From Bifidobacterium breve (GTDB lineage Bacteria; Actinomycetota; Acidimicrobiia; Acidimicrobiales; Ilumatobacteraceae), in contig CAMDBY010000084.1 of NCBI GenBank assembly GCA_945889575.1, positions 1-7,343 of the forward strand: a stretch of DNA of 7,343 nt. The letters are read 5' to 3'. Below, in pieces: positions 1-5,746 of the stretch. Position 1 is the first letter of the stretch. The number at the start of each line of letters is the position of its first letter. Below the pieces are notes generated by a model, which saw nothing but the letters and a program-made list of their open reading frames with translations, was not told the DNA's origin and ran no database searches. The position numbers were made by a program, and so were the translations under genes.

Positions 1-579
1 CGCTCCAACGTGTCACTCGTAGATGTTGGTTCTGACCCAATTGAACGCATCACAGAACACGGACTTGTCGCTGGCGGAGATCAACACACATTTGATGTGC
101 TGGTGTACGCAACAGGTTTTGACGCAATGACCGGTTCGCTTCTGAAGATTGATATTCGAGGCCGCAACAACCAACCACTTGCTGAAGCGTGGGACGCTGG
201 CCCAGTCACGTACCTCGGTCTCAGTACCGCTGGCTTTCCAAACATGTTCATGGTGTCTGGCCCTGGAAGCCCATCAGTGCTCACCAACATGATGATGTCT
301 ATTGAGCAGCATGTTGAGTGGATCTCTGATTGCATCTCACACATTGTCTCTTCTGGCAAGACCACTATTGAGACCACCGATAAGGAACAAACCGAATGGG
401 TGGCGTTCGTCAATGCTGTTGCCGACATGACGCTGTATCCGTCGTGCAACAGTTGGTACCTAGGCGCAAACGTTCCGGGTAAGCCCCGCGTCTTTATGCC
501 CTTACTCGGTTTCCCCACCTATGCAGATAAGTGCACCGAAGTTGCTGCTAACGGCTACGAGGGATTCGTTCTGGTCTAG
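1..579 (+). CDS. Baeyer-Villiger-type flavin monooxygenase, C-terminal part (5' truncated by window edge)
   Basis: The frame is open from the first base, so the 192 visible residues are the C-terminal third of a protein that is usually about 540-600 residues long. An internal GTG at 10 is not the start. The fragment carries the DVLVYATGFDAMTG segment (about residues 33-45), whose ATGFD core is typical of cyclohexanone-monooxygenase-like Baeyer-Villiger enzymes. It is followed by GFPNMFMVSGPGSPSV (about 78-93) and the IEQHVEWI helix. Family members bind FAD and use NADPH and oxygen to turn ketones into esters or lactones in the cytoplasm. The two Rossmann motifs and the BVMO fingerprint would lie upstream, outside the window, so a related N- or S-oxygenating flavin monooxygenase is not excluded. 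The stop TAG overlaps the stop of the convergent dioxygenase gene. Substrate unknown. Confidence 0.9.
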   Translation, partial: RSNVSLVDVGSDPIERITEHGLVAGGDQHTFDVLVYATGFDAMTGSLLKIDIRGRNNQPLAEAWDAGPVTYLGLSTAGFPNMFMVSGPGSPSVLTNMMMSIEQHVEWISDCISHIVSSGKTTIETTDKEQTEWVAFVNAVADMTLYPSCNSWYLGANVPGKPRVFMPLLGFPTYADKCTEVAANGYEGFVLV

Positions 580-1403
580 GCGACCGGCACACCATTTTCC
601 AGCACAGCAATTCCACGCGGTTCATCGCTAATAGCATGAGAACCCGTAGCGGCACCAGCATCAGCGTTTCCTTCTAACACTCGTGCATCTGACGATGCAT
701 ATTGCACGATGTATGCCTTGCGAGTGTTGTTACTGAAGTTCGGACCCGTGAGATGAGGAGTCAAGGAAGAAAAGAACACTGCTCCCCCTGCTTTTACTTC
801 AGCAATGAGAGGCGTTGTTGGAGGCTCTTCAAAACATTCAAAACCAAGAGTGTCGACGTAATAGTGAGCAAGGGTCCCGTCTTTATGAAGACCAGGTACC
901 ACTTGTGGGCATCCATTCTCAATGGTGGCATCAGTCAGCGCTATCCAGCATGTGAGGTAATGCTGTGGCTCAACATATAAATAGCCGTTGTCTTGATGCC
1001 ACGGAAACCGGCGAGGCTTCTCGGTCATTTTGTACACCGCTTGATCGTGATACATCCGCACATTTGGACCAATCAGATCAGCGCACACACCCAAAATCTT
1101 TGAGTTCCGCACGAATGGACGAATCTCTGGCTTTTGTCGCACGATCTGGGCAGCAAAAGTTATTGCGCCATTTTCAGAAATAAGAAATCTTTCATCAGCC
1201 TGTTTCTTCAGTTCCGCAATTGCTTCGTCTTCTGCTTCATCAGTGATGAGCGTCAATTCAGCTAGCTCTTCAGAGGAATAGATATCGTCCAGAACAAAAA
1301 AGCCCAATTCATCGAATTCATCAATCTGAGCTTGCGTCACTACCCCGCTCTGCGCCGAGTGCCGTTCCCATGAGAATGACCCATTCCAAGGATGAGATTT
1401 CAT
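576..1403 (-). CDS. Phytanoyl-CoA dioxygenase (PhyH) family Fe(II)/2-oxoglutarate oxygenase
   Basis: This is a complete 275-residue protein, a normal length for PhyH-family oxygenases. Such enzymes hydroxylate a substrate using Fe(II), 2-oxoglutarate and oxygen. The iron triad is visible: FPWHQDNG supplies H136 and D138, and SSLTPHLTG supplies H217. R228 in NNTRKAYIVQY is the expected 2-oxoglutarate carboxylate ligand. The N-terminal part (about residues 24-60, IDEFDELGFFVLDDIYSSEELAEL as two pieces) is the usual PhyH entry helix and strand. There is no signal peptide, so it should be cytosolic. The ATG at 1401-1403 is chosen because the frame has no better upstream start. No Shine-Dalgarno precedes it, but CATAAT lies 6 bases upstream, which fits a leaderless message. 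It is divergent from the aldehyde dehydrogenase and convergent with the monooxygenase. The family hydroxylates very diverse substrates, so phytanoyl-CoA should not be assumed. Confidence 0.92.
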   Translation of the reverse strand: MKSHPWNGSFSWERHSAQSGVVTQAQIDEFDELGFFVLDDIYSSEELAELTLITDEAEDEAIAELKKQADERFLISENGAITFAAQIVRQKPEIRPFVRNSKILGVCADLIGPNVRMYHDQAVYKMTEKPRRFPWHQDNGYLYVEPQHYLTCWIALTDATIENGCPQVVPGLHKDGTLAHYYVDTLGFECFEEPPTTPLIAEVKAGGAVFFSSLTPHLTGPNFSNNTRKAYIVQYASSDARVLEGNADAGAATGSHAISDEPRGIAVLENGVPVA

Positions 1404-1409
1404 CCAACG

Positions 1410-1415
1410 ATTATG
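1410..1415 (-). promoter_or_regulatory. Candidate -10 element of a leaderless PhyH-gene promoter
   Basis: On the minus strand CATAAT (5 of 6 matches to TATAAT) ends 6 bases before the ATG of the dioxygenase gene. Transcription would begin at or next to the start codon. The absence of any purine-rich ribosome binding site before this gene agrees with that. I see no good -35 hexamer. Inference only. Confidence 0.35.
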
Positions 1416-1473
1416 ACACGGTTAGTTGCGCGTACATTCCATTGGCATAGTGGCCAGAAATTTCAAAAGACCC

Positions 1474-1535
1474 TAATTTTTGCGTCTTCAGGCGCCCGAA
1501 CCCCATTCTCGGTGACGACTTTAATTTTTGCCTCT
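1474..1535 (+). repeat. Imperfect direct repeat TAATTTTTGC(G/C)TCT in the divergent promoter region
   Basis: Two 14-base copies, at 1474-1487 and 1522-1535, differ at one position and start 48 bases apart. They lie in the 191-base region between the divergent dioxygenase and aldehyde dehydrogenase genes. The second copy overlaps the candidate -35 element of the aldehyde dehydrogenase promoter. This arrangement suits a pair of regulator-binding sites, but no regulator gene is visible in the window. Confidence 0.5.
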
Positions 1536-1556
1536 GATGCGTCTAGCGTCTATACA
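1528..1556 (+). promoter_or_regulatory. Candidate promoter of the aldehyde dehydrogenase gene
   Basis: TTGCCT (1528-1533) and TATACA (1551-1556) are separated by 17 bases, and each matches the sigma-70-type consensus at 4 of 6 positions. Transcription would start near 1563, giving a leader of about 30 bases that contains the strong ribosome binding site. The spacer contains a tandem heptamer, GCGTCTA at 1539-1545 and 1546-1552, which also runs into the -10 hexamer. A protein bound to it could block or reposition polymerase. Position and spacing are seen; function is inferred. Confidence 0.45.
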
Positions 1557-1580
1557 TCAGCCACAACGAGTGGCATCACT

Positions 1581-1586
1581 AAGGGG
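1581..1586 (+). promoter_or_regulatory. Ribosome binding site of the aldehyde dehydrogenase gene
   Basis: AAGGGG lies 8 bases before the ATG at 1595 and fixes that start. The nearer ATG at 1588 is out of frame. Confidence 0.75.
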
Positions 1587-1594
1587 TATGCACC

Positions 1595-3022
1595 ATGAAG
1601 AACTACGACAAGATTTATATCAATGGCCAGTGGGTGGCTTCAGAAGGCTCAAAGACCATTTCAGTCTTCGACTCAACTAACGAAGAGGTCATGGCGACCA
1701 TTCCAGAGGGAACCGCCTCAGACGTCACGAAAGCTGCAGCAGCCGCAAAGGCCGCCTTCATCTCGTGGAGCACATTGCCAAAGGCAGACCGCGCAAAGTA
1801 CCTGAACGCTATTGGCGATGCACTCGTGGCTCGCATGGACGAAATTTCATCTGCAATTTCACGCGAGACCGGAATGGCAAAGGCCTTGTCGAACATGATT
1901 CAGGTTGGTCTTCCCATCAACTCGTTCAAGCAAGCTGCTGCTCTTGCAGAATCATTCGAATTCGAAAAAGAAGTCGGAAGTTCATTGATCGTGCGCGAGC
2001 CAATTGGTGTTGTCGGCTGCATCACCCCATGGAACTATCCGTTGCACCAAATCGCAGCAAAAGTTGCATTCGCAATGGCTTCAGGTTGCACCGTTGTATT
2101 GAAGCCAAGCGAAGTTGCACCAATTGATGCCTTCATGCTTGCTGAAATCATTCACGAAGCAAAACTTCCTGCGGGCGTATTCAACCTCGTCACCGGAACT
2201 GGCCCCGTTGTCGGTGATGCAATTTCTGCAAGCCCAGACATCGACATGATTTCATTCACTGGCTCAACACGCGCCGGAAAACTTGTAATGCAAACAGGTT
2301 CTGAGACTGTCAAGAAAGTTGCACTGGAACTTGGTGGAAAGAGTGCCAACATCATTGGTGAAGGCCTTGATGACGCAACATTTGCAAAAGCAATCATGGG
2401 TGGAACTGGACAAGCATTCCTTAACAGTGGTCAAACATGTTCACTTCTAAGCCGCATGCTCGTGCCACGTTCACGCCTTGCAGAAGCCGAAGGCCTTGCT
2501 GCATCAGTTGCAAATGGCGTGAAGGTCGGAGACCCATTTGCTGAAGGTACAAACGTTGGACCACTTGCTTCTGCAGCACAGCGTGACCGCGTGATTGGAT
2601 ACATCAACAAGGGAATCGAAGAAGGCGCAAAGCTCATTGCCGGCGGCCCTGGAGCTCCTGAAGGTCTCGATAAGGGTTACTACGTGAAGCCAACAGTCTT
2701 TTCTGAAGTCAACAACAAGATGACTATCGCTCAAGAAGAAATCTTCGGACCTGTTCTAGTTCTTATTCCGTACGACGGCATCGATGACGCAGTGGAAATC
2801 GCAAACGATTCTCCATACGGCCTCGCCGGCGCAGTGTTCGCAGCCGACAAGGAAACTGGAATCGCAATCGCACGTCGCATCCGCACTGGTCAAGTAACCG
2901 TCAATGGCGGAGCCTTCAACCCCAATGCTCCATTCGGTGGATACAAGCAATCAGGCGTTGGACGCGAACTCGGTGAATACGGTTTCGAAGAGTTCCTCGA
3001 GATCAAGAGCCTGCAACTCTAA
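1595..3022 (+). CDS. NAD(P)-dependent aldehyde dehydrogenase family protein
   Basis: This complete 475-residue enzyme belongs to the aldehyde dehydrogenase superfamily and oxidises an aldehyde to its acid with NAD(P)+. Every expected landmark is present. N147 of TPWNYP forms the oxyanion hole, K170 of VVLKPSE contacts the cofactor, and FTGST (221-225) lies at the nucleotide fold. E245 of ALELGGKSA is the general base, C282 of FLNSGQTCS is the nucleophile, and E382 of QEEIFGPV contacts the nicotinamide ribose. The PFGGYKQSG segment (447-454) is also conserved. There is no signal peptide, so it should be cytosolic. The overall pattern is like betaine-aldehyde/DhaS-type members, but the substrate cannot be fixed from motifs. 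It has a strong ribosome binding site and its own candidate promoter. It could oxidise aldehydes made by the neighbouring oxygenases, though that link rests on position alone. Confidence 0.96.
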   Translation: MKNYDKIYINGQWVASEGSKTISVFDSTNEEVMATIPEGTASDVTKAAAAAKAAFISWSTLPKADRAKYLNAIGDALVARMDEISSAISRETGMAKALSNMIQVGLPINSFKQAAALAESFEFEKEVGSSLIVREPIGVVGCITPWNYPLHQIAAKVAFAMASGCTVVLKPSEVAPIDAFMLAEIIHEAKLPAGVFNLVTGTGPVVGDAISASPDIDMISFTGSTRAGKLVMQTGSETVKKVALELGGKSANIIGEGLDDATFAKAIMGGTGQAFLNSGQTCSLLSRMLVPRSRLAEAEGLAASVANGVKVGDPFAEGTNVGPLASAAQRDRVIGYINKGIEEGAKLIAGGPGAPEGLDKGYYVKPTVFSEVNNKMTIAQEEIFGPVLVLIPYDGIDDAVEIANDSPYGLAGAVFAADKETGIAIARRIRTGQVTVNGGAFNPNAPFGGYKQSGVGRELGEYGFEEFLEIKSLQL

Positions 3023-3041
3023 GACCCATAGTCAATTCATT

Positions 3042-3066
3042 AGTTAATTCATTTTTTGAATTAACT
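3042..3066. terminator. Hairpin between convergent genes; possible weak bidirectional terminator
   Basis: AGTTAATTCA (3042-3051) and TGAATTAACT (3057-3066) form a perfect 10-bp stem around a TTTTT loop. It begins 20 bases after the aldehyde dehydrogenase stop. It also contains the last codons and the TAA stop of the convergent thioredoxin-like gene. The stem is AT-rich and neither side is followed by a clear T-run, so intrinsic termination may be weak. mRNA 3'-end protection is an alternative role. Confidence 0.5.
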
Positions 3067-3577
3067 GCGACAATTCGGAATCGCCGATCACCCCAATGCG
3101 TGTGGTGGCGGTTCCGTCTCTGGCTACAAAAACCCACGCAGGCTGATACGGCACTTTGTATTTGGCATAGACATCTCCGGGCGTGTCATCTAGGTTGGCA
3201 AATGTCAACCCATGGCGTTCAACAAAGGATTGGTACGACGATTGGTCACCAGCCCACGCCACGCCTACAACAGTGACTGAATCTGCAAATTTTTTCCATG
3301 TCTCCTCGACCGAGGAGGCTTCAGCATTACAAGTGCCTCAACCAGGCGCCCAGAACCACAACACCACAGGCTTTTGCGCAAGTGCGTTCGACAATACGAA
3401 CGTTTCACCGCTTACTGTCTTTGCAACAAAATTATTAATGTTCGCGGTCGGCTGAGAATCAGTGCCCTGCGGAGAAGTAGCTACTGTGGCCACGACTGCA
3501 GTATTGGACGAAGGATCTGCACCACAGGCTGATAGGCCAAGAACTACAATCGCGACTGCGGCATATCTCCACTTCAT
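3044..3577 (-). CDS. Predicted selenocysteine-containing thioredoxin-fold (DsbE/DsbF/TlpA-like) lipoprotein, UxxC active site
   Basis: Read through one in-frame TGA (3338-3340), this is a 177-residue protein ending in TAA. Residues 1-18 are a lipoprotein signal: positive MKWR, a hydrophobic core, then the lipobox LSAC with C18 as the lipidated cysteine. The mature protein should therefore be anchored outside the cytoplasmic membrane. After a Ser/Thr/Ala-rich linker comes a thioredoxin fold: VVLWFWAPG-U80-GTC83-NAEA, the TVVGVAWAGD strand, and VPYQPAWVFVARDG with cis-proline P146. These features resemble mycobacterial DsbE/MPT53 and DsbF, which have CxxC at the same place. Apart from C18, U80 and C83 are the only redox residues, so it should be a thiol-selenol oxidoreductase. 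It lies 7 bases downstream of the nuclease gene and is probably co-transcribed. A SECIS-like hairpin follows the TGA. The alternatives, a pseudogene or a sequencing error, would have to hit exactly the catalytic codon. Confidence 0.88.
3302..3317 (-). promoter_or_regulatory. Candidate bacterial SECIS hairpin (SelB-binding) within the coding sequence
   Basis: On the minus strand CTCCTC and GAGGAG form a perfect 6-bp stem closed by the tetraloop GGUC. The loop starts 26 bases after the TGA. Bacterial SECIS elements are small hairpins just 3' of the UGA with a conserved G, often GU, in a short apical loop. The E. coli fdhF element also has GGUC in its loop. The distance is within the range I recall for bacterial SECIS models (about 16-37 bases). 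The hairpin encodes residues 87-92 of the protein. Confidence 0.75.
3338..3340 (-). other. In-frame TGA read as selenocysteine (U80)
   Basis: The codon replaces the first cysteine of the thioredoxin CxxC, giving U-G-T-C. The frame before it (79 codons) and after it (97 codons) is the same and forms one continuous thioredoxin fold. No credible independent start exists downstream, because the next GTG (3262) lies inside the fold. UGA is not generally reassigned here: tryptophan is TGG throughout and the neighbouring nuclease gene ends in TGA. Confidence 0.87.
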
Positions 3578-3584
3578 GTCATCA

Positions 3585-5174
3585 TCATAATGAGGACACG
3601 AGGCGCGCCATGCACATCACTTCGTCAAGTACATCTGTGGGTGACTCATCTACTGGTACGTGCAACACAGCTCGCAAATGTTCAATCTTCTTCGGCAAAG
3701 TCATCGTTAATGCACTACAGACTTCCCCACTGCTGACTGTTTCCACCAAGACTCCCTGGTTAATGCGATACGTAATGCCCTCGTGCCTGATGTCTTGAAG
3801 TCCACCACTACGTAAAGCGTCGGCCTGCGCCTGTCGATGTAGCGCCCGAGCCAGGGCATCAATACGGTCCCGAACAAAAGCCGCCTCTTCAAATCGTTGA
3901 TTCTGGGAATGCACAGTCATTCGATTCGTGAGGAGATCAACTACTTCTTGAGCGTCTCCATTCAGGGTGCGAACAACAGTGTCAACAATGGCGCCGTATG
4001 CGCTGGCATCGGCAGAGCCAGAACACGGACACTCAGCTAACCCCAAACGTGCCGCTGAACATACGGGTGCATCGGTAGGCGCAACATAATTGCGGCCCAT
4101 GCGCACTGTGCACCGACGCAATGGAATCACAGACTCAATAGCGTCGACAACATCACGCGCCATGCCTTTAGTGGTCATTGGCCCGAGTGTGATCCCCTTC
4201 ACAGACGGTGTCTTGGCAATCAATAACCGTGGCCATTCCTCATCTGTGGTGAGCCTTACATAGCAATACTTTTCACTACGTGTTCCGACATAGTTATAGC
4301 GAGGCCGAAGCCGACGAATAATGCGCAGTTCAAATACTTCGGCAGTGACAGCATCGGGGGCCTCAATACATTGAATACTGTGCACCAACTTCAGTAGTGA
4401 CCCGACCTTCTTACGAGTTTCACTTGTGCTGAAGTAACTGCGCACGCGCGTTCGCACATTGGTTGCTTTACCCACATACAACACCTCACCAGCCTGATCA
4501 ATGAACAAGTACACGCCTGGCCCACGTGGAAGATCTTCTGTCATCTTCAGTTTCTGTGATTCTAGGTGAGCGCCAAGGGAAGGCAATGCAACCAAATCTT
4601 CAATATCGAAAACCCCAAAAGCTGCGGCGCGTTCTATGAGATAGTGCAACAAATCGCCTGTTGCCAACACATCATCCATCGCGCGGTGAATGGGTTGGTG
4701 GGGGAAATTGAAATGTGCAGCCAACGTAGAAAGTTTGCAGTTCGGCACTTCGCTACGCACAAGGCGACGCGCCAATGTGACCGTATCGACAACAGCATTC
4801 GACAGCGGGTCATACCCATGACGCTCAAGCGCTGCGTTCAAAAAGCCAACATCGAAACGAGCATTGTGTGCGACCAATACCGTGCCCTGTACAAAATCGA
4901 GAAACACCTCGAGCACGTCTTCAATGCGAGGCGCATCAGCAACCATGGACGACGAGATTCCAGTCAGCATCACAATGTTCGCTGGAATTGGTTGACCAGG
5001 GTTTATCAGGGTGCTGAAACGCGATACTTCCTCGCCCCCTCTGTACTTAACGGCCCCAATTTCCGTGATGCCACCAACAGAGCTTGAACTACCGGTTGTT
5101 TCAAGGTCGACCACGCAGAATGTGACCTGGGAAAGCAATGTGCTCTCAGAGGTAAACGACCAGTTCTTTTTCAC
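3585..5174 (-). CDS. DEDDh (DnaQ-like) exonuclease fused to a UvrC N-terminal-like GIY-YIG nuclease
   Basis: This 529-residue protein joins two nuclease modules. Residues 18-180 are a DnaQ-type 3'-5' exonuclease: VVDLETTG (D23, E25), AHNARFDVGFL (D108) and HRAMDDV (H163, D168) complete the DEDDh set. Residues 215-300 are a GIY-YIG domain as in UvrC and Cho: GVY (220-222), YVGKA (233-237), probable catalytic R243, and E282 before PRYN. A cysteine cluster (C372, C382, C384) and a UVR-like motif (about 415-445, RFEEAAFVRDRIDAL) follow. The UvrC RNase-H-like nuclease and helix-hairpin-helix domains are absent. From memory, the same fusion is common in actinobacteria, for example mycobacterial Rv2191. 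A DNA repair role is likely but unproved. The GTG start fits a leaderless message (TACAGT 7 bases upstream); a TTG at 5138 is an alternative. The gene ends in three in-frame TGA codons and is followed 7 bases later by the selenoprotein gene. Confidence 0.93.
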   Translation of the reverse strand: MKKNWSFTSESTLLSQVTFCVVDLETTGSSSSVGGITEIGAVKYRGGEEVSRFSTLINPGQPIPANIVMLTGISSSMVADAPRIEDVLEVFLDFVQGTVLVAHNARFDVGFLNAALERHGYDPLSNAVVDTVTLARRLVRSEVPNCKLSTLAAHFNFPHQPIHRAMDDVLATGDLLHYLIERAAAFGVFDIEDLVALPSLGAHLESQKLKMTEDLPRGPGVYLFIDQAGEVLYVGKATNVRTRVRSYFSTSETRKKVGSLLKLVHSIQCIEAPDAVTAEVFELRIIRRLRPRYNYVGTRSEKYCYVRLTTDEEWPRLLIAKTPSVKGITLGPMTTKGMARDVVDAIESVIPLRRCTVRMGRNYVAPTDAPVCSAARLGLAECPCSGSADASAYGAIVDTVVRTLNGDAQEVVDLLTNRMTVHSQNQRFEEAAFVRDRIDALARALHRQAQADALRSGGLQDIRHEGITYRINQGVLVETVSSGEVCSALTMTLPKKIEHLRAVLHVPVDESPTDVLDEVMCMARLVSSL

Positions 5175-5181
5175 CTACGTC

Positions 5182-5187
5182 ACTGTA
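5182..5187 (-). promoter_or_regulatory. Candidate -10 element of a leaderless promoter for the nuclease-selenoprotein operon
   Basis: On the minus strand TACAGT matches the actinobacterial TANNNT pattern. It ends 7 bases before the GTG start at 5174, placing transcription initiation at the start codon. No Shine-Dalgarno is present before that GTG. No convincing -35 is seen. Confidence 0.4.
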
Positions 5188-5193
5188 AACGAC

Positions 5194-5206
5194 AGGTGCT
5201 TCACCT
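5194..5206. repeat. Small dyad AGGTG-CTT-CACCT between divergent genes
   Basis: This perfect 5-bp inverted repeat with a 3-base centre lies in the 72-base gap between the nuclease and NTF2-like genes. It is 7 bases upstream of the candidate nuclease-gene -10 element. It could be an operator, but its short length makes chance possible. Confidence 0.3.
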
Positions 5207-5234
5207 TCATTCACTACGCTTGTCACAACTACAC

Positions 5235-5240
5235 AAGGGG
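5235..5240 (+). promoter_or_regulatory. Ribosome binding site that fixes the NTF2-like gene start
   Basis: AAGGGG lies 6 bases before the ATG at 5247. An in-frame ATG at 5196 would add 17 residues, but it has no ribosome binding site and the extension is not domain-like. The later start is preferred. Confidence 0.75.
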
Positions 5241-5246
5241 ACAATC

Positions 5247-5675
5247 ATGATTCACAAAGTAATTGAACAATGGCACGCTCACATGCGTGGGGAACTTAAG
5301 AACGGTCTCGACATCTTGCTCGACGACGATTGCGTATTCTTCTCCCCCATTGTCTACACACCGCAAGTCGGCAAAGACATTACCAAGATGTACCTCATGG
5401 CTGCCGGCCAAACTCTGCCTGGCGAAAAAACCAAATCGGACGAGCTAAAGCATGACTCAACCAAATTTCGCTACACAAAAGAAGTGCTTGATGGAAACAC
5501 CGCAGTACTGGAATTTGAAACAACAGTTGAAGGAAAGTACTGCAATGGCGTTGACATCATTACGTGCAACGACCAAGGCAAAATCATCGAGTTCCGGGTC
5601 ATGATGCGCCCACTGCAAGCCATCAATGCCGTGCATCGCCAAATGGGTGAAGCGCTGGAAAAAATGACCAAATAA
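5247..5675 (+). CDS. NTF2/SnoaL-like small protein
   Basis: This is a 142-residue protein. An N-terminal amphipathic helix (MIHKVIEQWHAHMRGELKNG) is followed by LDILLDDDCVFFSPIVYTPQVGKDITKMYL. That is the helix-then-curved-sheet opening of NTF2-like proteins, with the acidic LLDDDCVFFSP turn. Three further strands follow: about residues 71-80 (STKFRYTKEV), 83-97 (DGNTAVLEFETTVEGKY) and 102-120 (VDIITCNDQGKIIEFRVMM). The fold forms a conical pocket used by small isomerases, cyclases, dehydratases and binding proteins, so the reaction cannot be named. There is no signal peptide or membrane helix, so it is cytosolic. It is divergent from the nuclease gene and 116 bases upstream of the membrane-protein gene. 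The intervening dyad suggests that the latter also has its own control. Confidence 0.85.
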   Translation: MIHKVIEQWHAHMRGELKNGLDILLDDDCVFFSPIVYTPQVGKDITKMYLMAAGQTLPGEKTKSDELKHDSTKFRYTKEVLDGNTAVLEFETTVEGKYCNGVDIITCNDQGKIIEFRVMMRPLQAINAVHRQMGEALEKMTK

Positions 5676-5746
5676 CGGTCATAGGTTCACCTAACAACGC
5701 TCAACACATCCACCATTCAATTCCCTACTGTGACTACGGTCACCAA

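Noticed and set aside
81..518. Minus-strand open frame of 145 codons
   Set aside because: It is antisense to the clearly recognisable monooxygenase and lacks protein-like features.
1392..1598. Plus-strand 68-codon frame running into the aldehyde dehydrogenase start
   Set aside because: It covers the divergent promoter region, starts inside the dioxygenase gene, has no ribosome binding site, and reads as low-complexity Ser/Thr-rich sequence.
3044..3262. A separate 72-residue protein starting at GTG 3262
   Set aside because: It starts inside a beta-strand of the thioredoxin fold, has no ribosome binding site, and is in frame with the upstream half.
3338..3577. A free-standing 79-residue lipoprotein ending at TGA
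   Set aside because: It would end at the catalytic motif with half a thioredoxin fold, while the same frame continues with the missing half. Selenocysteine read-through explains it better.
4566..5087. Long plus-strand open frame of 173 codons
   Set aside because: It is antisense to the DEDDh exonuclease domain, has no ribosome binding site and shows no recognisable domain.
5196..5246. Upstream ATG adding 17 residues to the NTF2-like protein
   Set aside because: The AAGGGG site is correctly spaced only for the ATG at 5247, and the extra residues do not look like part of the fold.
5682..5693. Short palindrome TAGGT-TC-ACCTA after the NTF2-like gene
   Set aside because: The 2-base centre is too tight for an RNA hairpin, there is no T-run, and the motif is short enough to occur by chance.
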